Below are positions 33,844 through 43,200 of a DNA stretch of 64,000 bases, one piece after another. The notes under the pieces are model-generated. The model worked only from the letters and a program-made list of their open reading frames with translations. It was not told where the DNA came from and searched no databases. Location: the NCBI GenBank assembly GCA_004011035.1, contig CP025734.1:496001-560000 (forward strand). Direction: 5' to 3'. The first letter of the stretch is position 1, and each line of letters opens with the position of its first letter. A program made the position numbers and the translations under genes. The stretch is from Bdellovibrio sp. qaytius (GTDB taxonomy: Bacteria; Bdellovibrionota; Bdellovibrionia; Bdellovibrionales; Bdellovibrionaceae).

Positions 33844-34857
33844 ATGAAAAAAATAACTTTAGCCATTTTATTATTAGCCTTTAATGCCACGCCTCAGTCG
33901 GCCACAGCCGCCCGTTTAAAAGATGTGGCCAGTATCCGTGGTGTACGTGAAAACCAATTGATCGGCTACGGTTTAGTGGTTGGCCTTAAAGGTACAGGTG
34001 ATACGCAATCTGAATTCACAAGTAAATCATTTGCGCGTTTGATTGAAAAATTAGGTGTGCCTCTTGATAAAAAAGATATTATTTCTAAAAACGTGGCCGC
34101 AGTTATTATCACGGCTTCGCTTCCGCCATTTGCGAAAGCGGGCAATCCTTTAGACATCACAGTCAGTGCTGTGGGCGATTCAAGCTCATTAGTTGGTGGT
34201 ACATTATTACAAGCGCCATTACGCGCGGGTAATGATGAGATTTTTGCCGTAGCACAAGGTGCGATTTCAGTATTAGGTGATGGTAAAGATCTTCACACAA
34301 CTGTGGGAAGAATTCCAAACGGAGCAATGATTGAACGTGATATTCAAGCTGATTTTGCGAATCGTAAAATGTACCGTATGACTTTACATAATCCAGATTT
34401 TACAACAGCGGCGCGCACAATCATTACCATCAACAAAGAGCTTGGTGGTCAATATGCTTCAGCAAAAGATGCAGGTACGATTGATATCATCACTCCGTCG
34501 GCGTATGAAAATAAAGGCGTTGAATTAATGGCAACAATCGAAGCCATTGAAATTAACCCTGATCAAAAAGCGCGCGTGGTTATTAATGAAAAAACCGGAA
34601 CTATCGTTATCGGTGAAAAAGTTAGAATTTCTCGCGTAGGTTTAAGCCACGGTAATATCACTTTAAAAGTGATCGACGAGAAAACAAAAAAATTAACTCC
34701 GATCGACGATAAAGTGGCCTTATTAGATACAGGTGCAAACGTTGGTGATTTAGTGCAAGCCTTAAATAAATTAGGCGTAACACCAAAAGATTTAATTTCA
34801 ATTTTACAATCTATCAAAGCTGCAGGCGCTCTTCACGGAGAATTGGAGACTTTCTAA
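33844..34857 (+). CDS. flgI: Flagellar P-ring protein FlgI
   Basis: FlgI builds the periplasmic P ring around the rod. The 337-residue protein has a signal peptide (to SATAAR) then the near-invariant RLKDVASIRGVRENQLIGYGLVVGLKGTGD, NVAAVIITASLPPFAKAG and the C-terminal LVQALNKLGVTPKDLISILQSIKAAGALHGELE. Length is slightly short for the family. The stop overlaps the flgJ start. Confidence 0.97.
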   Translation: MKKITLAILLLAFNATPQSATAARLKDVASIRGVRENQLIGYGLVVGLKGTGDTQSEFTSKSFARLIEKLGVPLDKKDIISKNVAAVIITASLPPFAKAGNPLDITVSAVGDSSSLVGGTLLQAPLRAGNDEIFAVAQGAISVLGDGKDLHTTVGRIPNGAMIERDIQADFANRKMYRMTLHNPDFTTAARTIITINKELGGQYASAKDAGTIDIITPSAYENKGVELMATIEAIEINPDQKARVVINEKTGTIVIGEKVRISRVGLSHGNITLKVIDEKTKKLTPIDDKVALLDTGANVGDLVQALNKLGVTPKDLISILQSIKAAGALHGELETF

Positions 34858-35537
34858 TGTCTGATATTTCGAAATTAAGTTCAGTTCGCTTAACCGCGGA
34901 TCTGCAAAAAAATGACGGAAAAGAAGACGCGAAAATTCGCGAAGTGGCAGACATGTACGAAAAGTACTTCATGAAAGAAATGATGCGCAACATGCGCTCG
35001 ACAATTCAAGAAGGTGGTTTTACCAAAGCCAACAACGCCGAAAAAATCTTTCAAGAGCAATTAGACGACGAATATTCTACGCAAGGAAATCAGCGCGGTG
35101 GTTTTGGTGTTTCGGATATGATTTACCAGCAGCTCACTGAAAAATTCGGCGCGCAATTAGGAATTCCGGATAAAGTTGAAAAACCAAACGGACCAATTCC
35201 TACAGATAAAAAAATTAAATTAGAAGAATTAATGAATACTCCGCAAGCCAAAAGTTATTTGCTGCACCCAGAACAAACGGGCACAGATAAAAATGTGAAT
35301 GTACAGAATCCGTGGGCGGGTGTTTTGCAGAATAAAAATAGACATGAAGGTGATAAAACTTCTTACGCCATTAAACACGACAATGGCCTAGAAAGTCTCA
35401 TTATGACACACGGAGCTCCTTCAGAAGAAACCCGTCATTTGTCACCCGGAGACAAATTAGAGGCGGGACAGTCCTTAGGTCTGGCCAGCACGAGCAGCCC
35501 TTTAGTATGGACTGTTAAAAATACTGTCTCAGAATGA
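34857..35537 (+). CDS. flgJ: FlgJ-type rod-binding protein with a degenerate M23 (LytM) domain
   Basis: The 226-residue protein has the FlgJ N-terminal rod-binding domain at about residues 20-90 (DMYEKYFMKEMMRNMRSTI, NNAEKIFQEQLDDEYS, GGFGVSDMIYQQLTEKFG). In enterics the second half is a glucosaminidase; here it resembles an M23/LytM fold: NPWAGVLQN, AIKHDNGLESLIMTHGAPSEE, GDKLEAGQSLGL and SPLVWTVKN, where active enzymes have HLHFEV. The zinc ligands of M23 (first His, Asp and the H-x-H pair) cannot be found, so it is probably a non-catalytic binding domain. It overlaps the flgI stop (TAATG). Confidence 0.85.
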   Translation: MSDISKLSSVRLTADLQKNDGKEDAKIREVADMYEKYFMKEMMRNMRSTIQEGGFTKANNAEKIFQEQLDDEYSTQGNQRGGFGVSDMIYQQLTEKFGAQLGIPDKVEKPNGPIPTDKKIKLEELMNTPQAKSYLLHPEQTGTDKNVNVQNPWAGVLQNKNRHEGDKTSYAIKHDNGLESLIMTHGAPSEETRHLSPGDKLEAGQSLGLASTSSPLVWTVKNTVSE

Positions 35538-35594
35538 TTTGGTTGAGACGTTTACTTATGATACACTTTAAGAATATGACCTTGGAGGTTTTAG

Positions 35595-35951
35595 ATGAAA
35601 ATTACACATAACAAAGTCGGACAGAATCTGAATTTAACGGATGCTTCGCGTACTGATAAATCTAAAAAATCTGAGGGCGCAAAAGCTTCATCTGCAGCTG
35701 ATGCTCCAGACAAAACAGACGGATTACCGTTTGCTTCAAATACTGATTCAGCAAAAGTAGATCTTTCAGCTCGTGCAAAAGATATCGCTCGTGCAAAAGA
35801 AATCGCGATGGCTTCACCTGATATGGATCAAGCTAAAATTGAAAAATTTCAAAAATTAATCGATGACGGTAAATACAAAGTAGACTCTAAAGCTATTGCA
35901 GAACGCATGGTTGAAGAGCATATGATGACCGGCAAAACTTCAGAAGAATAG
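35595..35951 (+). CDS. flgM: Anti-sigma-28 factor FlgM
   Basis: FlgM holds FliA (sigma-28) inactive until it is exported through the finished hook. The 118-residue protein has a disordered N-terminal half and the conserved C-terminal sigma-binding region: KVDLSARAKDIARAKEIAMASPDMDQAKIEKFQKLIDDGKYKVDSKAIAERMVEEHM. The ribosome site GGAGG precedes ATG 35595. It is followed by flgN and flgK, the usual order. It implies that a FliA regulon exists in this organism. Confidence 0.92.
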   Translation: MKITHNKVGQNLNLTDASRTDKSKKSEGAKASSAADAPDKTDGLPFASNTDSAKVDLSARAKDIARAKEIAMASPDMDQAKIEKFQKLIDDGKYKVDSKAIAERMVEEHMMTGKTSEE

Positions 35952-35980
35952 TTACTTCGTCAATTTAGGAAATATAGACA

Positions 35981-36502
35981 ATGGATGTCGCACACTTAAA
36001 AAAATTAGCTTATGAAAAAATGATCGCAAATCTTGATGATATGTTGAAAAACTATCGTCAGTTGTTAGATCTAGTTCGTAAAGAAAAAGACTTATTAATC
36101 ACTTCAAATTTAGAATTGTTGAATGAAAATAATAACTCTAAAGAACAAGCTATTATCAAAATCAAAGCCTTAGATGCAATTCGTATTACTTACGCTTCTG
36201 AATTAGCTCATTTTGTACAAGCTGATACAGCTCAACCAAGATTACTTGAGATCGCTCAAAAAATCGGTGGTGCTGAAGGTGAAAAATTAAGAACAATGCA
36301 TGCAGCACTTGAAATGGTGATTAAGCGTTTAAGCGAAATCAACAAAGGCAATGTGCAATTTGCTGAATCAGCTCTTAAATCAGTAAACTCAGCTTTAGAT
36401 AATTTTAAAGATGCTTTAACTGGACCACAAAAAACCTACCAACAAAAAGGAAAGTACAAACAAGCTTCCAACTCTGGAAACTTGGTAAAACGCGAAGCTT
36501 AG
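35981..36502 (+). CDS. flgN: Flagellar export chaperone FlgN
   Basis: FlgN escorts the hook-filament junction proteins FlgK and FlgL to the export gate. The 173-residue protein is almost wholly helical (LDDMLKNYRQLLDLVRKEKDLLITSNLELLNENNNSKEQAIIKIKALD), which is typical; FlgN proteins share little sequence, so position between flgM and flgK carries much of the weight. Confidence 0.85.
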   Translation: MDVAHLKKLAYEKMIANLDDMLKNYRQLLDLVRKEKDLLITSNLELLNENNNSKEQAIIKIKALDAIRITYASELAHFVQADTAQPRLLEIAQKIGGAEGEKLRTMHAALEMVIKRLSEINKGNVQFAESALKSVNSALDNFKDALTGPQKTYQQKGKYKQASNSGNLVKREA

Positions 36503-36520
36503 TCTTAAAGACAAAAGCTT
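36496..36520 (+). repeat. Hairpin after flgN
   Basis: AAGCTT-A-GTCTT pairs with AAGAC-AA-AAGCTT around a single base. It overlaps the end of flgN and has no T-run; it may slow or process the flgN-flgK transcript. Confidence 0.4.
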
Positions 36521-36530
36521 AACTAACCTA

Positions 36531-36568
36531 GACAACGGATTGTCAGGGTTTAAAAGGGGCAACGGATG
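36531..36568 (+). promoter_or_regulatory. Predicted CsrA-binding leader of flgK
   Basis: GACAA-CGGA-TTGTC (36531-36544) is a perfect 5-base hairpin with GGA in the loop, the form CsrA prefers. A second ACGGATG puts GGA across the flgK start codon. Two sites with one over the ribosome-binding region would let CsrA block translation. The csrA and fliW genes lie just downstream. Confidence 0.6.
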
Positions 36569-37984
36569 GCCAAAATTCATGGATTGATGGATATAGGACG
36601 AAGATCAATGGCGCTGAATCAATCAGCGATCCAAACGACTTCGCACAATATCACTAATAAATCCACTGAAGGCTTTTCTCGTCAGAAAGTTGATTTTCAA
36701 ACTAACCCCTCTGTTGGCGAAGGTCGTTTTCAAATCGGTACCGGTGTTCGTATGGCGAATATTTCGCGTGTGAATAATCCATGGATCGAAAAACAATTAG
36801 AGAGCGAAAATTCTAATTTTAGTCGTTTAGATCAAAAAAATCAGGCCTTAACACGTTTAGAAGCAGCAATGAATGAGCAAAACGTTAAAGGTATCAATAC
36901 AGCTATTGGAAATTTCTTTAACTCGTTTCGCGAATTAGCAAATACACCTGAATCTGCAGTAGCACGTACGCAAGTTCGTGAAGCCGGCATGGGTTTAGTT
37001 AAACAATTTCAAGATGCTCATCGCCAAATTGCAGAAGTTAAAACTGATATGAATAAAAATATCGAGGTCGCAATTTCTGAAGTAAATGCGTTAGCTAAAG
37101 AAGTTTCTAAAACTAATGAAAAGATTCAGCAGATCGAGATCAGCGGTTCAGATACAGCCAATGATGAGCGTGATCATCGTGATATGTTATTAAAAAAGAT
37201 GTCAGAAAAAGTGGATATCACTTACGCTGAAGATACAAAAACCGGCATGATCAACGTGACGGCAGGAAAAGCCGCTGTACTAGTTGCAGGAACTTCATTT
37301 TCACAATTAAAAACAGCCTCTGATCCAGATGGATCAATGAAGATCATGCATGAGCTTAGCGCTGGTGGAACTCAAATTGATATCACAGACCGTTTTACTC
37401 AAGGTAAAGTGGGTGCGTCTTTAGAAGTACGTGATCAAACAACGCAATCGATGTTAGACAACTTAGGTGAGCTAGCTTACAATGTGGCCAACGAAGTTAA
37501 TCGTGCGCATCGTGAAGGTTACGATCGCCAAAATATCGCAGGCTCTAACTTCTTCGAATTAAAAGATCCGACACAACCATTTTCAGTTGAAAACATGGCC
37601 GTAGCAGCTGACATCGTTAAAGATGTAAGTCGTATCGCCGCAGCTGCAAAACCAAATGCTCCGGGTGATAATACGGTGGCCAATTTAATTCACAATTTAC
37701 AAGGCCGTCGTATGATGGAAGATGGTAAATACACTTTTGATGATTATTATAATTCAAAAGTGAGTGAGATTGGTATTTTAACTCAACGTTCAACATCTGA
37801 GTTAGATAGCCAACGTAATACTTTAGAACAATTACATAACATCCGTGAATCTATCAGTGGCGTAAGCCTTGATGAAGAAGCGGCAAAATTGATCGAATAT
37901 CAAAAATCTTACGAAGCTTCGGCACGTTTAGTAAAAACGGCAGATGAAATGTTTGATACGATCTTAAACTTGAAGAGACTGTAG
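36566..37984 (+). CDS. flgK: Flagellar hook-associated protein 1 FlgK
   Basis: FlgK joins hook to filament. The 472-residue protein has the N-terminal axial motif (MDIGRRSMALNQSAIQTTSHNITNKSTEGFSRQKVDFQ), a long coiled-coil middle (KNIEVAISEVNALAKEVSKTNEKIQQIEI) and the C-terminal SGVSLDEEAAKLIEYQKSYEASARLVKTADEMFDTILNL. Length is in the short range for the family. The GGGGC ribosome site lies next to a predicted CsrA site. Confidence 0.96.
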   Translation: MAKIHGLMDIGRRSMALNQSAIQTTSHNITNKSTEGFSRQKVDFQTNPSVGEGRFQIGTGVRMANISRVNNPWIEKQLESENSNFSRLDQKNQALTRLEAAMNEQNVKGINTAIGNFFNSFRELANTPESAVARTQVREAGMGLVKQFQDAHRQIAEVKTDMNKNIEVAISEVNALAKEVSKTNEKIQQIEISGSDTANDERDHRDMLLKKMSEKVDITYAEDTKTGMINVTAGKAAVLVAGTSFSQLKTASDPDGSMKIMHELSAGGTQIDITDRFTQGKVGASLEVRDQTTQSMLDNLGELAYNVANEVNRAHREGYDRQNIAGSNFFELKDPTQPFSVENMAVAADIVKDVSRIAAAAKPNAPGDNTVANLIHNLQGRRMMEDGKYTFDDYYNSKVSEIGILTQRSTSELDSQRNTLEQLHNIRESISGVSLDEEAAKLIEYQKSYEASARLVKTADEMFDTILNLKRL

Positions 37985-37994
37985 GAGATAGCCG

Positions 37995-39074
37995 ATGAGA
38001 GTCTCTGATAAAATGCAACAGAACCAGGTCCTAAATAACTTGAACAAAAATCGTTCAGAGTTATCTAATTTACAAAATCAGGCATCAAGTTTAAAAAAAG
38101 TAACTAAGCCTTCGGATGATCCGACAGGTGTTTCTCGTATTTTACAAAATCGCTCTGAATCTCAGAACATGACCCAGTTTGATAAAAATATTTTCTTAGG
38201 TAAAACTTTTTTAGAAACTACTGAAACAGTGTTAAGCCAAATGGGCGATGTGATTGTTCGTGCTAAAGAACTTGCCTTGCAAGCAGCGAATGACACGAAT
38301 GCAGGTATGCCACGTGAGATGATTTCATCTGAAGTTGAACAGCTTTATAATTCGATTGTTGAGTTAAGTAATCGCCGTTTTGGTGACCGTTATATTTTCG
38401 CAGGTCACAAAACAACTGAAGCGCCATTTACTAAAGACGGTAAATACATGGGCGATAACGGTCAAATTCAGATTCAAAATTTAGAAGGTCAATTCATGCC
38501 GATCAACCTTGTGGGTTCACAAGTGTTTTTAGGTGAAGACTTATCTTACGGTGGTAACGTTTCGCGTGAACAAAAAATTCCGTTAACTGTTGAAGATTTG
38601 CAAAAATATAAAATCGATCAAATCGAAGCTGACTTCCAAAAAGAAGAAGCGCAAGAAAACCAATTAGAAACTCGCGGACCAGCTAATGTAGGTTCGGTGC
38701 AAAGAGTGAACGAGCGCGATCCAGTTACTCAAGTGCGCGGCGTAAATATTTTCCAAACGGTCATGGGCCTAGAAGCCGCTCTGAAAACGGATGACAAGCT
38801 TGGTATTCAAGAGTCATTAGACACGTTAGATCAAGCGATGAACCAAGTGAACTTAGCTCGTGCCGAAGTGGGCGGGCGCACAAATCAATTACTTGCTACA
38901 AGTGAAAGCCTTCAGCGTGGGATTGTTGACAATAAAGCCTACAATTCGCAAATCGAAGACGCCGATGTATTTCAGGTTATGACAGAAATCAATAAATCCA
39001 ACCAGACTTTAGAGGCTACGCTTCAGACTTCACAGAAGTTCATGAGCCAAAGCTTACTTGACTTTCTACGCTAG
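37995..39074 (+). CDS. flgL: Flagellar hook-associated protein 3 FlgL
   Basis: FlgL is the second junction protein. The 359-residue protein begins MRVSDKMQQNQVLNNLNKNRSELSNLQNQASSLKKVTKPSDDPTGVSRIL, a flagellin-like N-terminus, and has RFGDRYIFAGHKTTEAPF in the middle. It ends with a flagellin-like helix (QVMTEINKSNQTLEATLQTSQKFMSQSLLDFLR). TAGGAG precedes ATG 37995, 10 bases after flgK. Confidence 0.95.
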   Translation: MRVSDKMQQNQVLNNLNKNRSELSNLQNQASSLKKVTKPSDDPTGVSRILQNRSESQNMTQFDKNIFLGKTFLETTETVLSQMGDVIVRAKELALQAANDTNAGMPREMISSEVEQLYNSIVELSNRRFGDRYIFAGHKTTEAPFTKDGKYMGDNGQIQIQNLEGQFMPINLVGSQVFLGEDLSYGGNVSREQKIPLTVEDLQKYKIDQIEADFQKEEAQENQLETRGPANVGSVQRVNERDPVTQVRGVNIFQTVMGLEAALKTDDKLGIQESLDTLDQAMNQVNLARAEVGGRTNQLLATSESLQRGIVDNKAYNSQIEDADVFQVMTEINKSNQTLEATLQTSQKFMSQSLLDFLR

Positions 39075-39188
39075 TCACATTAACTAGACTTCCGCTGAGT
39101 TATGTTTAGAGAGATATGAGCCGATAGGTTTCGTATCAGAATGATGTTTTACCCATTAGGGGTAATTCACAAGAACATGGGAGTTCTT

Positions 39189-39419
39189 ATGCTAGTACTT
39201 ACAAGGAAGTTAGGCGAAAGCATTGCGATTGATGATCACATCAAGATCCGCGTGGTTCAAATTAAAGGTAAACAAGTTCGTTTAGGTATTGAAGCTCCGA
39301 AGGATACAAAAATCCATCGCGAGGAAGTTTATTTAGCTATCCAAGATCAAAATCAACAGTCGGTTCAGGTTTCGTCTGATAAGGTTAAAGGCATTTCTAA
39401 GCTTTTAAAACCCGAATAG
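39189..39419 (+). CDS. csrA: Carbon storage regulator CsrA
   Basis: CsrA binds GGA motifs in mRNA leaders and, with FliW, controls flagellin or junction protein synthesis. The start is ATG 39189 (MLVLTRKLGESIAIDDHIKIRVVQIKGKQVRLGIEAP), the invariant family N-terminus; GGGAG lies upstream. The product is 76 residues with the key C-terminal-strand pattern KIHREEVYLAI and a short extra tail. A GCCGATAG box at 39120-39127 might be part of a FliA promoter but lacks a good -35 partner. fliW follows 267 bases downstream. Confidence 0.97.
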   Translation: MLVLTRKLGESIAIDDHIKIRVVQIKGKQVRLGIEAPKDTKIHREEVYLAIQDQNQQSVQVSSDKVKGISKLLKPE

Positions 39420-39448
39420 TCTTTTTATAAAGCTCAGGCTGAACCTTT

Positions 39449-39507
39449 TGTTTTGATTCGCCTCTGGCGAACCTTATTCTGAAGGGCCGACCTCTTGGTC
39501 GTCCTCG
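39449..39507 (+). repeat. Dispersed intergenic repeat, copy B
   Basis: TGTTTTGATTCGCC-TCT-GGCGAACC, then TTATTCTGAAGGGCC and a second hairpin GACC-TCTT-GGTC. It is the most complete copy of the family (see 2136 and 49559). It lies in the csrA-fliW gap. Confidence 0.7.
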
Positions 39508-39579
39508 TGCTTCGTTCGAATTATTCTTCTTTTTATTCTAATATTTGCAATTCCACATTTTTCAGGAAATTTCATAACT

Positions 39580-39608
39580 TATGGCGTTAAACGCATAAAA
39601 AAATTGAT
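39580..39608 (+). terminator. Possible terminator of csrA
   Basis: TTATG-G-CGTT pairs with AACG-CATAA, followed by seven A residues on the plus strand; the T-run is thus on the wrong side for csrA, so this is a weak or reverse-strand terminator. Confidence 0.3.
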
Positions 39609-39635
39609 GCCCCACTGTTTTAAGGCCAGTATTGA

Positions 39636-39647
39636 TTAACCGGTTAA
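39636..39647. promoter_or_regulatory. Perfect palindrome TTAACCGGTTAA before fliW
   Basis: This 12-base perfect palindrome lies 39 bases before the fliW start and could be an operator. No second copy was seen in the window. Confidence 0.4.
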
Positions 39648-39686
39648 GGATGATCGAGTGTCTTAAAAATTAAGCATGGGGGGATC

Positions 39687-40220
39687 GTGATAATTAATAC
39701 GACTCGTTTCGGTCAAGTCAATCTACAGCAAGAAGATATTATTACCTTTCCAGAAGGTCTTCTAGGTTTTCAAGATCTAAGAAATTTTGTTTTACTCGAT
39801 GATCCAAATGATGACATCTTTGCATGGTTACAATCATGTGAATTACCGTCGATTGCATTTCCTGTATTAGAGCCAGAAATTTTTGGCCAATACTATTCAG
39901 TTAATCTTACAAAAAATGAATTAGAACTTTTAAAGATCAAAGGTGATCAAAAGCCGACATTCATGAACATCATCACTATTCCTGATGATCCAACACAAAT
40001 GACTGCGAACGTGAAAGCGCCAATCGTTATCAATCCAGAGGCTCGTATTGCTCGTCAGTGCGTTCTTCAAGATAATAACTTAGCTATTCGTGAACCAATC
40101 TTTGTAAAGCTTCAAAGCCGTGTGGTGCAAAACCCAAACGTATCCATTAAAGCCCTGTCACAAGGCCTTTCTTGCGCAGTTAAACTAAACAGCAAGTCAG
40201 AGATTGACCAGTCTTTATAA
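39687..40220 (+). CDS. fliW: Flagellar assembly factor FliW
   Basis: FliW binds flagellin or CsrA and frees mRNA for translation when flagellin is low. The 177-residue protein has the family pattern TTRFGQVNLQQEDIITFPEGLLGFQDLRNFVLLDD, LQSCELPSIAFPVLEP and NVKAPIVINPEARIARQCVLQDNNLAIREPI. A GGGGGG ribosome site precedes ATG 39687. Adjacent csrA and the predicted CsrA site before flgK make a coherent control module. Confidence 0.95.
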   Translation: MIINTTRFGQVNLQQEDIITFPEGLLGFQDLRNFVLLDDPNDDIFAWLQSCELPSIAFPVLEPEIFGQYYSVNLTKNELELLKIKGDQKPTFMNIITIPDDPTQMTANVKAPIVINPEARIARQCVLQDNNLAIREPIFVKLQSRVVQNPNVSIKALSQGLSCAVKLNSKSEIDQSL

Positions 40221-40239
40221 AAGCTGACATTCTCGTCAG

Positions 40240-43200
40240 ATGCCATTTCGAAAACTTATTTTTTCTCAAGCCTCGGGGTTAATTGACCTTGGGGCTAAAC
40301 GCATTGTTGATGTTAAGGACAAGCTAGAGCTTCCTGAGCTGTTGAGTGCCTATAATCCAGAAATCGATAAAGCCGATATCGATTGGACTTCGAATAAAAC
40401 TCTTTATAAGAGCTTATTTCGTGCGAATAAATCAATCTTGATTAACTCGGTCTGCTTTCAAATTATTGCCAGTCTGTTTTCGTTTGCGACTCCGATCTTA
40501 ATTCACAATTTCATTTCAGGCTTACAACAAAACGATTGGTCGCAAAATCACGTTTTAGTTCTAATGGCCTATGCCATTGGTTTTGGATTATGTGGTGCCG
40601 GTAACGGAATCGCGATTCAGCATTACTTCTTTCACACGCTGAATTTTTTCCAGGTCACAACAAACATTGTGAATAAAAAAATCTTCACCCACGCTTTAAA
40701 ACTTTCTTCACGCGCTAAGCAAAAATACCAAGTGGGCGATATCGTGAACTTTATGAGTTCTGATACGGATGCCCTGGGTGATGGCGCTATTGTGACGATT
40801 GATTTATCGAACGCTGTTTTATTATTAACAGGGTGCTCAGCATTATTATTTTATTATATCGGTTGGTCAGCAATCGGCGCTGTGGCAGTGATGGCGATTT
40901 TAATTCCGTTAACACAACGATTAGCTAAAAAATTCGTTCACATGGAAGAAGAAATGATGGCCCAGCGGGATAACCGCATGACATTGATGACTCAGATTCT
41001 AAATTCAATTCGTGTAGTTAAATATTTCTCTTGGGAGAAATCTGTTCAAGACGAAGTTACAGCGGTTCGTAATAAAGAAATCGGAGCCCGTTTTAAATTA
41101 GCCAAGTCTGAAATTTTATGGGGCTTATTATACTCATCGATTTCAACAGTTGTGTTATTCGTGGCTTTAACGATTCATTACTATCGTGGTCAAACAATTG
41201 ATCTGGCATTAGTGTTAACATGTATTTCTATTTTTTCGTTAATGGAAGATCACTTCGGTGGTTTATCGCGTTTTATCAGTCGTTTAATGAACGTGTTCGT
41301 GAGCGGCCGTCGTATTACTGATTTTGTGAAATCAGAAACGGTTGATTCATTTGCGCCAACAGCAGAGCCTGCAGAATTAGCGGGTGAACATGTTGTTGTT
41401 AAAGATTTACATTTTGGCTACGACATAAAAACGACACTTTTTAATAATTTATCATTTTCATTAAAGCAGGGTGAATCGTTAGCCATTATCGGCGCAGTAG
41501 GGTCAGGCAAGTCGACGATCTTGCAATTGTTCTTAAAAGAAATTGCTCCGACATCGGGAATAGTTCATTTATCAAATAAGCATCGTAAAGCGTATATTCC
41601 GCAAGAAGCCTATATTGTTAATTCGACTTTGAAAGAAAACTTATTCTTCGGCGAAGACCAAGATCAAGCAGTTCTAGATCGCGCGATTAATTTATCTTGT
41701 TTACGTGCGGACATTAATCTTTTACCCAAAGGCACAGAAACTGAAATTGGTGAAAAAGGCGTAAATTTATCAGGTGGGCAAAAACAGCGTGTCAGTTTAG
41801 CTCGTGCTGTAATTGCAAACCCTGATGTGATTTTATTAGATGATCCGTTATCAGCTGTTGATCCGCACACTGAAAAATTATTGTGCGATCAATTGATTTT
41901 TGGCGAATGGAAAAACAAAACGCGTATTATGGCAACGCACAGAATTTCGCACTTAGAGCGTTTTGATAAGATTTTATTTTTAATCGATGGCCATTATCAA
42001 ATGGGCACTTACCAAGAGCTCTTAGCCAAATCGACTGAATTTAAAAAATATTTAGAAATCGAAAAACAAAACCAAAAGCACGAAATCGAAATTCAAAAAT
42101 CTTCTCAAGTCAGCGAAGTTTCAACTCCTCAAGCTGATGGCGATGGCCGTATGACGGTGGATGAAGACCGTGAAGTAGGTTCTGTTAAAGCTGATATTTA
42201 CTGGGATTACATCAAAGCCCTTGGCGGAGACAGTCCTCGTCGTAATTTATTTATCGCCTTATTATTTTTAGGCGCAGTTGTTCATGTCAGTGCACCGATG
42301 ATGCAAAGAGCTTGGCTTACGCAAATGAGCGGTAAAGTTGACGCCCTTCAATTAGTTTTAGGCTACGGTGCTTTTGGATTATTTACGATGTTGTTAACGT
42401 TCATGAATAATTACCAATGGACATACCGTGGGGTTTCTGCCGGCAGACTCATGCATGATAAAATGCTTAAATCGGTTTTAAAAAGTCAGATTCGATTTTT
42501 TGATAGCACACCGATTGGCCGCATCTTACAGCGCTTTTCACGCGACATTGAATCTGTAGATATTCATTTGCAATGGACATTCGATAATGCAATTCACTCG
42601 TTGTTTAATGTGCTTTCAGCTTTTATATTAATTGTGGTTGCGCTACCGGTGAGTTTAGTTGTTTTAACTCCGGTATTTTTTGTTTATTACTCAATTCAAA
42701 ATCGTTACCGCCGCGTGGCTCGCGAAGTGAAACGTTTAGATTCAACAGCGCGTTCGCCTCGTTACGCACATTTTAAAGAAACGCTTCAAGGCTTAACCGT
42801 CATTCGTTCTTTTAATTCGCAAGAGTGGTTTACGAAAGAATTTTTACAAAAATTAAATTTTTCGACAGAGATGTTTTATACTCACTATATGGTTAATCGC
42901 TGGTTTTCATCACGCTTACCTTTGATTGGTGCAACGATTTCTATGACCACAGCCATGGCCGTTATTTTAGCTAGCTCAAAAGGTTGGTTAACTGCAGGGC
43001 TTGCGGGTTTAGTTACGCTGTACGCTTTAGAATTTTGGCGTCATTTAAATTGGGGAGTTAGAATTTTTTCTGATTTAGAATCGCGTATGACTTCAGTTGA
43101 GCGTTTAGGATTTTACACAAATTTACCTGCAGAAAAAGATGATGTAAAAGTTGAAGACTTTAAAAAATCTCATCCGGCATGGCCAAATTCAGGCTCATTA

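Noticed and set aside
39580-39608. Strong csrA terminator
   Set aside because: The stem is followed by A residues on the plus strand instead of T residues, so it is listed only as weak.
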